This document shows, piece after piece, positions 56,530 through 64,000 of a DNA stretch of 64,000 nt. Every line of letters starts with the position of its first letter. Positions within the stretch are counted from its first letter, which is position 1. Origin of the DNA: Paragonimus skrjabini miyazakii (taxonomy: Eukaryota > Platyhelminthes > Trematoda > Plagiorchiida > Troglotrematidae); contig JTDE01003353.1 in NCBI GenBank assembly GCA_014338405.1, positions 14,105-78,104 on the forward strand, read 5' to 3'. The notes beneath the pieces were generated by a model. It had not been told where the DNA came from. It searched no databases and worked only from the letters and a program-made list of their open reading frames with translations. Made by a program: the position numbers and the translations under genes.

Positions 56530-57436
56530 TACACGACTAGGCGATCTTTCCTGGCCTTGACCCACTTAATGAAATCACCGCCCCAGTGTTAATCAAATAG
56601 CAATCCCAGTTACCACTGATTTCTATTCCAGCCTGAACTGCCGTCCTATCGATCGTATCTGTTGCTGGCCTTCCATTCTCGAACGAAAAGCAATCAGCGA
56701 AACGTTTATTTAAGAATGGCGTTCTTTTGCCCAATAGGCAAAATCTCTGCCAGCGTCCAAACCTTTCACGTCTGTAACACATGTTGCTATAGTCTTGTTC
56801 CTTTCTATTCATCTTCAAAATCACCACGTTCTGAGTCAACGTTTTCATCACGCCTCAATGGTCGTCAAGTTAACTTGGTTCACTTGTCTTCAACTCGTTG
56901 ACTGCCAGGGAGTTTTTGCTAGTAATTGTCGAGCCGCATCAGTGGTTTCTTCCAACGTCACTGGACGTGTGGTGAGGGCAGTCTTGAGTTGTGTCCGGAC
57001 TGCTGGTGGAATTCCCTCTCAGAACTGATCAATCGACCTGCGTTCTTCTGAATCTTGGTGCAACTCCGACTTGACCCTTGACAACGCCGCCCGTACTGAC
57101 ACAGCGTGAACGAGAGCGTCTCCTCATATGTCAAGCCGGACACCCCTGAACTTCCGCATTGCCTATTGGCAGGTGGCTGGTCTACCATGCCCGTCGACCA
57201 ATGCCTTCTTCGTAGCGGCCAACCCCAACTTCGCAGAGTCCCTTTGGAGCACACATAACGCCACTTTCGCTCTGCTCTCGAAGAGCATCTGCAGGGGAAC
57301 TACCTTCGTCCCGTCCATCTTGACTCCGACCGTCTCAGCCATGTTCTCGAAATCTTTCGGGAACCTCCGAACATTCCCATCCTCGAACGATTGCAACCAT
57401 GGGATCTTTACCCTTCATCCTGGTTACGGCACCAAC
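56530..57436 (-). mobile_element. Gypsy-type LTR retrotransposon gag and protease remnant, with PBS
   Basis: Just inside the LTR end, after two bases, the minus strand has TGGTGCCGTAACCAGG, which starts with TGG as a tRNA primer-binding site must. Gag follows: FEDGNVRRFPKDFENMAETV and SRAKVALCVLQRDSAKLGLA. In shifted frames come DALVHAVSVRAALSRVKSEL and EGIPPAVRTQLKTALTTRPV. Near 56800 a broken CCHC knuckle reads CYRRERFGRWQRFC, with its second Cys and the His replaced. A protease-like LINTGAVISL near 56590 has Asn in place of the catalytic Asp of DTG. RT and integrase are absent to the left. The family resembles fluke CsRn1-type Gypsy elements (inference). Confidence 0.75.
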
Positions 57437-57651
57437 TGTTGTGAGCCAAGGATGCGGATGGCGCAATGATCATTTATTCAGAAAATCAACACATGGGGTG
57501 TATGCTTCAACATCACCACAAGTTAAAACGCCATTTTCACATAACATTGATCCGGCTACCTCAATACCTAAGCACGTGCCTTAGCCAGACTATGGCATGA
57601 GTAGTGTGGTGTGATCGTTCATCCTCGCTACAACAGTATGCGGGTCTAGTG
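57437..57651 (-). repeat. LTR of the Gypsy-type element, internally deleted
   Basis: On the plus strand it begins TGTTGTGAGCC, the complement of an LTR 3' end in ACA, and directly abuts the PBS. Its two halves match the first about 110 bp and the last about 75 bp of the repeat at 60988-61333, so roughly 130 bp are missing from the middle. The outer end, near GGGTCTAGTG, is eroded. Confidence 0.6.
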
Positions 57652-58149
57652 CGATTGACGGTTAAGCACCCTTGTTTGTGTAGACAGGTTCATGAGGTAA
57701 ACGCGACTGTTTTTTTGAAACTTCTTGAAAAGCCTTCAATAAAGACACTTATGAACAACGTTGGGCATCCACATCAATAGAAAGGTGTACAAAAGCGTTG
57801 CGGTTTTGTTCTGGGATGTCGGTTGAAGAAAAGCGAGTGGTTCATCGGAAGAAATGTCTCATATGAAATTGTCTGTGGCGACGGAAAAATAATCTTAGGC
57901 AGATCTAGTGGTTGAATGTAAAAGAGTTCTACATTTGGGGATATGGATGTTCAGTTGAACCGTTGTCGAGACTTGTGTTCAGTCAGTGAACTCGATTGCA
58001 ATGACTGCTATCATGACTTGTTGAAGAAATTTCATCAGTGCAAAAAGAAGACATGCTGCGATATATTAACATTTTGTTTACTCTCATCAGTCGCAAATGT
58101 TGAACATGTGGGTTATCTACGGCAGACAAATAAAGGTAGACATGGTTTG

Positions 58150-58530
58150 GACATGTATAGATTCTCACCACGGCAACCCGATGGGTTGCTTCAACCACTT
58201 TTGTTCGCAAAGCGCCGGCTGGTGAGTGCTGAACAACACAGCATCGCTAAAGATCAGTAGCTTTGAATTCCCAATGTGTAAGAACAGTTTTGAGTGAGTT
58301 AAGTGGGTCAGCTTGGTGACCTGTCATCATAAAGTATCTAGCAATTGATGATGCGGGATTTCAGGTAACGGGTTCACCGTTTTGAGACTGTTGTGTCATC
58401 AGTTGTTTTAACCATTTCAAGAAGTGTTCGGCCACTGACTGAGGTAATTTCCGATCTGTTCAGCCTATGTAAACGTCAATGCAACTGCAGTTGAACTGGC
58501 AGATAACGTGAGAGACAAAATACACAGGGG
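58150..58530 (-). mobile_element. Older Penelope-like element, 3' half (GIY-YIG)
   Basis: The minus strand reads CQFNCSCIDVYIG(stop)TDRKL, the GIY-YIG core with its catalytic Arg codon mutated to TGA. NPASSIARYFMMTGHQADPL follows and, after a frame change, the closing block PALCEQKWLKQPIGLPW. The upstream RT thumb of the same subfamily starts again at 59931 beyond the 1.4-kb inverted repeat. The two parts therefore look like one PLE split by an insertion. Confidence 0.65.
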
Positions 58531-59161
58531 AACATAGGCGAACATATGTTTTCCATAATTCATCTTCAGGCCGGTACAATTATATAAAGAGTTAATAGAG
58601 TTAAATCGAGATATCGATCAGACTTGTTACAAAAAACTAGGTCGCTGGTCAGTCAACTAGCGATGGCTTGATTGGTCGGTTACGTCACACTTGTCCATTA
58701 GTTTGACCGCGCAGGTTGGCCATCAATCCGATGGATTAGTGGCCATGTTAGGTGCAGCGCCTGAGCAAACCGTTTTTGATGACATAATACCGGGTCAAGC
58801 AGTCTGATTCCAATAGCCTTGGCAGTACAAAGTGCTCTAATTTGGACCACTTTTGATGGGTTGCCTAGCACGCGATATACCACTTTGAAGGCTTGATCAG
58901 TTTTCACCTGGTGTCCGCTTTCAACCAGATGAGCGAGGATAGCACTGTTGACTGATCTTGATTCTCCGTGCCCCAGCCACCGTGGATGGTGTTCTCGGAT
59001 TCGTTTCGAAAGTTGTCTTGACGTTCGACCAACATATCTGCTCCACAGAAACAATTGAATGAGTAGATACACATAGATGAGGTCTGAACTGCCAGTCAAT
59101 CTTTGTTATAAAAGCAGAGAATTGGGGATGTGGAAAATTGAATGCGGAGTTCAGCTGTAGC
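58531..59161 (-). mobile_element. Left arm of head-to-head PLE inverted repeat
   Basis: The arm reads leftwards as a PLE endonuclease tail: SRYVGRTSRQLSKRIREHHP (GIY-YIG, catalytic Arg present), NSAILAHLVESGHQVKTDQA, RALCTAKAIGIRLLDPVLCH, then a 3' UTR to 58531. The reading frame is intact through the domain. This subfamily differs from the PLE at 38.8 kb. It is the exact-length partner of 59300-59930. Confidence 0.85.
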
Positions 59162-59299
59162 ATAGGTCCTGCTAATTGTCTGGTTGAGTCTATTTGTCAG
59201 CCATTCTGTGGCATTGTCACTTTTGAACGGCACTCAAATAAACACAGGTTTCTTACTTACGTCATGTACTTCAGCTTTAGGTGATATTCTGATAAGATT
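59162..59299. other. 138-bp spacer between the PLE arms
   Basis: The spacer is single copy in this window, with no tRNA boxes, hammerhead core or inverted symmetry. It may be upstream PLE sequence belonging to one of the two copies. Confidence 0.5.
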
Positions 59300-59930
59300 G
59301 CTACAGCTGAACTCCGCATTCAATTTTCCACATCCCCAATTCTCTGCTTTTATAACAAAGATTGACTGGCAGTTCAGACCTCATCTATGTGTATCTACTC
59401 ATTCAACTGTTCCTGTAGAGCAGAAATATTGGTCGAACGTCAAGACAACTTTCGAAACGAATCCGAGAACACCATCCACGGTGGCTGGGGCACGGAGAAT
59501 CAAGATCAGTCAACAGTGCTATCCTCGCTCATCTGGTTGAAAGCGGACACCAGGTGAAAACTGATCAAGCCTTCAAAGTGGTATATCGCGTGCTAGGCAA
59601 CCCATCAAAAGTGATCCAAATTAGAGCACTTTGTACTGCCAAGGCTATTGGAATCAGACTGCTTGACCCGGTATTATGTCATCAAAAACGGTTTGCTCAG
59701 GCGCTGCACCTAACATGGCCACTAATCCATCGGATTGATGGCCAACCTGCGCGGTCAATCTAATGGACAAGTGTGACGTAACAGACCAATCAAGGCATCG
59801 CTAGTTTGACTGACCAGTGACCTAGTTTTTTGTAACAAGTCTGATCGATATCTCGATTTAACTCTATTAACTCTTTATATAATTGTACCGGTCTGAAGAT
59901 GAATGATCGAAAATACATGTTCACCTATGT
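59300..59930 (+). mobile_element. Right arm of head-to-head PLE inverted repeat
   Basis: This is the reverse complement of the left arm over 631 bp with no net length change and only a few percent substitutions by eye. The plus strand reads RNIGRTSRQLSKRIREHHPR (Tyr changed to Asn in the YIG element), NSAILAHLVESGHQVKTDQA and LLDPVLCHQKRFAQALHL. The two copies diverge outwards from the spacer. The domain frame is open, although the lost Tyr should impair it. Confidence 0.85.
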
Positions 59931-60520
59931 CTTTATTCTTATTATCATAATCAGCGTATTTGAAACGAAGAGACAGAATAGTTAGACAGACTGCGTTTGC
60001 GATTATATGGAACTGGTCATTTGGAGGTTTGAACCAAGCGTAATTGAACCACCTCATACGTACGGCATAGGGCAGACATCCATTTGTGCCTGATTTCGTT
60101 CGCCAGAGGATCCCATTTAAATGGCAAAAATAGGAATATGTCCCTTTTTGAGCTATTTGAACTGGTGCATTGCATCTGCTCATTGTGTTGTGAATATCTA
60201 CGAATTTTTCAGGATATCTGTTTGATAGTAATGTTTTTTTCCGGTATCTTCTGTTCCATTTGAAACTTATCAGGGATGCAAACACGCCTGGCTCTATGAA
60301 ATAGGGTCCTGACCAAAATTTGCTTCTGTGTAATCCGGGCAAAGCTGGAGAACTGTAGATACTGCCAGCTTCATATTACTTTACGATGGACCGATCGCTG
60401 TAATCTCCTTTGCTCACATCTAGTGATGAGTATATCTAAGAAAGAAAATTGCCGTTCGATTCAGTCAAGATGGTCAATATTCATAAAAATCAAAATATCA
60501 TCATCATGCCGTTTGTACTA
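59931..60520 (-). mobile_element. Older Penelope-like element, 5' part (RT thumb)
   Basis: The minus strand gives DDDILIFMNIDHLD and RQFSFLDILITRC near 60500-60415. LQFSSFARITQKQILVRTLF follows, then HRARRVCIPDKFQM, then DIFLFLPFKWDPLANEIRHK. These match the thumb and connector blocks of the 39-kb PLE in the same order. Stops are frequent. It stops at the right border of the inverted repeat, and the matching endonuclease part resumes at 58530. Confidence 0.65.
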
Positions 60521-60987
60521 CAAGTCTTCTTCAATATTATCCGAACTTGTCGTCCGATCATTCCTGACATATCGCGACGTATGTCTTTTGCACTGATTAA
60601 TTTGTTGAAATCCATCAGCCACCTCCTTCCCAGGATGATGGTAAACCGTGGTGCGGAAGCGGTAGTATCTCATCTCATCTCGAGAAGCAACTGCTTTCGA
60701 ATCGCAGGCCGTAGTCGGTTGTCGTGGTTGCGGGACAACCGTGCAATTTGGCCCAACATTTACTGAGAGCTTGAGAGATCGGTACAACGGCAAAGTTCTT
60801 TCTGGAGATTTTTGCGAGTCATTGAGTAAAATGATCATTACTTGTGGCAAAATAGAATGCACGGTTGAGCAATAGCAAAGGAAATGATGCAACGTACGTG
60901 TTGCAAGCCAGGATAGATTAACTAATATTGGTTAGCTGGGAGTGATACGTGACGATGATCCAAACAAGCATGTGTTCAGTCACCTAC
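60521..60987. other. Unassigned, possibly 5' remains of the old PLE
   Basis: The minus-strand open frame at 60892-60518 shows no readable RT motif. Confidence 0.3.
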
Positions 60988-61333
60988 TGTTGTGATCCAA
61001 GAACGCGGATGGCACAAGGGTTGTTTCTTCGACAAAGCAACACATGGGTTAAGCGTTTAAACAAGACCTGAAATAAAACCACTCATTTGCACGCGGTATT
61101 CGGCCCCAGACCGTCTCGGCTGCCGCAGACGTCAATGCTCAGTTCCTTTAAGTAGCCGGGACCATTATGGCGGTGCTGCACTCTGATATTCCTTCCTGCA
61201 TTTTTCCTGCGGCTTGTACGATGTCAAAATATATGCTCCGGTCCTACTACTGAATAGCAGTGGTATGAGTAGTATATTACGATCGCTCATCTTCACTGCA
61301 CTACGTTCTTTTGTAATCCGGGCCTAGTGTACA
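60988..61333 (-). repeat. Solo LTR-like repeat, TGT...ACA bounded
   Basis: The 346-bp block starts TGTTGTGATCC and ends CTAGTGTACA on the plus strand, so it has TG...CA borders in either reading. It matches both halves of the LTR at 57437-57651. The sequence inside (left of 60988) is not the same PBS, so it is probably a solo LTR or an LTR of a sister family in the same orientation. Confidence 0.55.
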
Positions 61334-64000
61334 TTTTCTGTATCCCGGATACTAGGATTGACGATGTTGTCCAATGTGCTGATTACACGTCGTACGAAGA
61401 TAGTCGAGACCGCTGAATGCGGAAGTTCGATGAAAATATTACGGGCCTTCGTGTCAGAGGATATTGCAATAAGTTAGTCGGTAAAGAAAATGTCAACTGC
61501 TGGCGGAAGCACAGAAATTGGTTTCCTTCGCGGTTACATCGGTTCAGTCGTGACCGGCTTATGCTGATTGCCTCCAGTGGGCAGCAACCACAATTTTCTG
61601 ACGAAAATGGAGAAGCCAATTCTAAGTGAAAAACTCCACAACGAAGTCTGTCGCATTGATTATAGAAGATAAAAACTCATGGTTTATAAATGATAAACAT
61701 GTCATCTAGGCCCCTCCGGACACTTGTTGGAATTGAAGAGTAGTCAATTAGGTAAATAACTTAGGATCGACCGTACTATATAAGTTTTTAGATAATGGCA
61801 AATGTATGGAATAAAAAGAAGACGGTTTCCGGAATCTCTCGACGTACTGTTGAGGAATGGCGTCGTTTATCTTGTGTGACACATCAGCAATAGTTTAGGC
61901 CGAAGCGAGATTCCGTAACAGCAGTAGCCAATACATTCCTAATGCGGTCGAACGATTTGATGTTTGCTTTACTTAACTTGATGTCACCAGTGGAACTCTC
62001 ACGCAACATGTCGGTTAAACATTTCGTTAACGTACACATTATAAATAATTGAGTATTCTATCACTGTGACGGATTCAAGCAATCGTTCTGTTATGCGAAA
62101 GGTCGCCAATAGTTTGAACCTAATCGGTCAACAGTCAAGTGCTATGCCGATAGACGTAGTCAAAGCTCCATGTGTCCAACTTAACGGTTGCGATGAATGT
62201 AGTTAGTTTGTCGATGAGCTGTGGCGGTTGTTCTTGTGCCATTCATTAAGGTCACTGGTAGCTAATAAATCGTTGGTATGTGAGTGAACAAAACTCAAGC
62301 TCAAGGTGACGCTGCCGATGTAGCGATGAATGGCTTGTGCAGCGTTTCAGAATTCAACCGACATGAACGGAAGTCCGAAAAGCTCAAATGTGGTGACCTT
62401 CGTAATTTTGAATACGCCCGTTTAAACGACTTTGATCCGGAAGCATGTACGAATCAGCTCAAATCTCAAGAACACACGGATATTTTGAAGGCCGGCCGCT
62501 GTTACTTATACATACAAGGCACACTGGCGCTATATACTGAGCGTTACTCATCATGTGGTTGTCAGTCGTCTGGTTTTTCAACGACGATGTAAAGAATTGA
62601 AGCCCACGGGTTTATCGAAACTCTAACGAGTCCTAGGTCAAGCGTATGATCAACTTGACCTCAAACAGCTTTTTAAATGTGCGGTGGTGAGCAGAGTGCT
62701 TTAGCGAATTCCGGAGGTTCTTGTATTTCAACGTGACGCCGCGTAGCACTAGAAACAGCCAGTAAGAACGGGGAGAAGAGGAACGCCGTCAGAAATTTCT
62801 CTGCAAATAGCCTATAGCAAATCACTTCTTCACAATTTCCCTTAGGCTGTATTTTTCAGTTATGTCGCCTCAGTCTTCTGGCCTTCACGACTCACCGACG
62901 TTTGCTAACTAAACCCGGATTGGAGGTCTGGCAGTATTGATCCTTGCACAGATATTGGGACTCCGTTCCCATCCTATCTTCCATCGTGTCAGCTCAACCT
63001 GCTTCCATGAATGCAATACAGTACCGCAGAAGCCCCTTAAACTTTCGTCGAGTCTCTGAAAGTGATATCGGAATACGAGAAATGGCTATCTGTACAACTT
63101 GAATTGGAAGAAGTACGGAACAAAGGATTGCCTTTAAGTTGACATACACAAATTTTCTTGAAATATGGGTGAACATTTAAGGCCACTCAAGGATAGATAC
63201 AGATTGATCACACCTACGTTCCACATACGAGACAAATATAGTTGTCTGTTTTTGATAAACCTTGACGGTAAGTCAAACTACATGTCTCACATGCTGTCAT
63301 GTATTGGTTCGGTCTAACGAGAACCATTAAATTTTTTTCACGTTAGTGTGTCTCGGTGCTGCTTTTGCGTGCGTCGATATCATTTTTACGCGGTTCGATA
63401 TCAGTTTAGGGTGACCTAGGGGATTTCTTTTTTAGTAATTTATCAATTTCTCTAGTATTGTCCAAAATATTTGATCCACACTAACACAATAGGGTAGAAC
63501 TTGGAGATGAATACACCGCACAAAAGACGGAACACTTTGCAAGGATTTACACTAACAAACGTTCTAATAGAACCAGGTCAGTGTGCGCATACTGCGCATG
63601 TTTGAGGAAACAAAGTGTAGTCAGAATGAGTGTGCTTGTTCTATCTGGAACATATCTCCCCGTTGCCTCAGTATTTTCCGGCTATCATAGACCGCTGACG
63701 ATTGTTGCATTGGCTAAGTTAGATGATCTGTTATTGTGAGCCCTCACACATTGTTGAGACTTCAGTATGATGTACCTGATTGCACTATGTTCCCCTATGG
63801 AGTAGTGCCCCGTTCAGTTTGAACGATTCTTGGGATATAACCAGTTAAGTAAAAATAGGGTTGGGACTTCTCAACATAGAAACGTTGTAGTGAGACGTTC
63901 TATGATCGATGATGTGGTGCTTCGATGTATTGGTGATTAACTAACTAAACAGTATATTATCACCACTGACAACTTCTTCGTTAGTCATCTGATGACACAA
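61334..64000. other. Unassigned sequence to the window end
   Basis: Frames at 61383-61629 (open on both strands) and 62284-62592 (102 codons, Lys/Glu/Asn-rich) are unrecognised, and I found no splice context or repeat partner for them. Confidence 0.35.

Noticed and set aside
58921..59163. Long open frames (80 and 118 codons) on both PLE arms in a second frame
   Set aside because: They are out-of-frame shadows of the GIY-YIG domain. They recur because the arms are copies.
1..64000. CRISPR arrays, rRNA genes, bacterial operons
   Set aside because: No regularly spaced repeats, rRNA signatures or gene clusters were seen. All features are eukaryotic.

Overview
The window reads as a piece of a digenean trematode (fluke) nuclear genome. 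There are no bacterial-style operons. It has short exons with GT/AG borders inside large introns, and a dense mix of fluke-type retroelements: RTE/CR1-type LINEs, Penelope-like elements (PLEs) with GIY-YIG endonuclease tails, Gypsy-type LTR fragments, and a tRNA-derived SINE carrying a hammerhead ribozyme, as described for the Schistosoma Sm-alpha repeats. The species cannot be fixed from the sequence.

Layout. 0-5.1 kb: three LINE fragments and a PLE tail. 5.1-12.2 kb: mostly unassigned sequence with one foldback (MITE-like) element at 8.0-8.4 kb and one possible micro-exon. 12.2-24.3 kb: the only convincing host gene, on the + strand, encoding an RFX transcription factor of the RFX5/RFX7 type. 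Ten exons join in perfect phase to about 939 codons; its 5' exons, including the first half of the DNA-binding domain, were not found. Two further exon-like blocks at 31.9-32.5 kb may be its 3' end, but they carry frame breaks. The gene's introns hold SINE copies but no recognised reverse transcriptase. 33-37 kb: an open frame over a 174-bp tandem duplication, then a decayed LINE that contains a 197-bp insertion. 38.8-39.7 kb: a well preserved PLE C-terminus. 40.8-41.4 kb: a Gypsy-type reverse transcriptase remnant. 42.4-46.6 kb: two copies of a dispersed repeat of unknown class and a 132-bp near-perfect palindrome. 48.3-51.9 kb: an almost complete RTE-like LINE. 53.2-54.4 kb: a SINE copy and an R2-like reverse transcriptase remnant. 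56.5-57.7 kb: an LTR end, primer-binding site and gag of a Gypsy element. 58.1-60.5 kb: an old PLE split by a 1.4-kb head-to-head inverted pair of younger PLE tails. 61.3-64 kb: nothing recognised.

The most interesting signal is the SINE family. Five copies share a 45-nt block that folds as a type I hammerhead ribozyme with a loopless, self-complementary stem III, placed just downstream of A-box and B-box pol III promoter elements. One copy is bounded by 45-bp terminal inverted repeats, and a sixth locus is a 132-bp near-perfect palindrome made only of the family tail. That is the product expected if a cDNA folded back on its own TTTCGAAA palindrome. How the parts may cooperate (pol III transcription, self-cleavage, mobilisation by a LINE or PLE reverse transcriptase, foldback priming) is inference.

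All coordinates come from reading translations and splice signals by eye, without alignment software.
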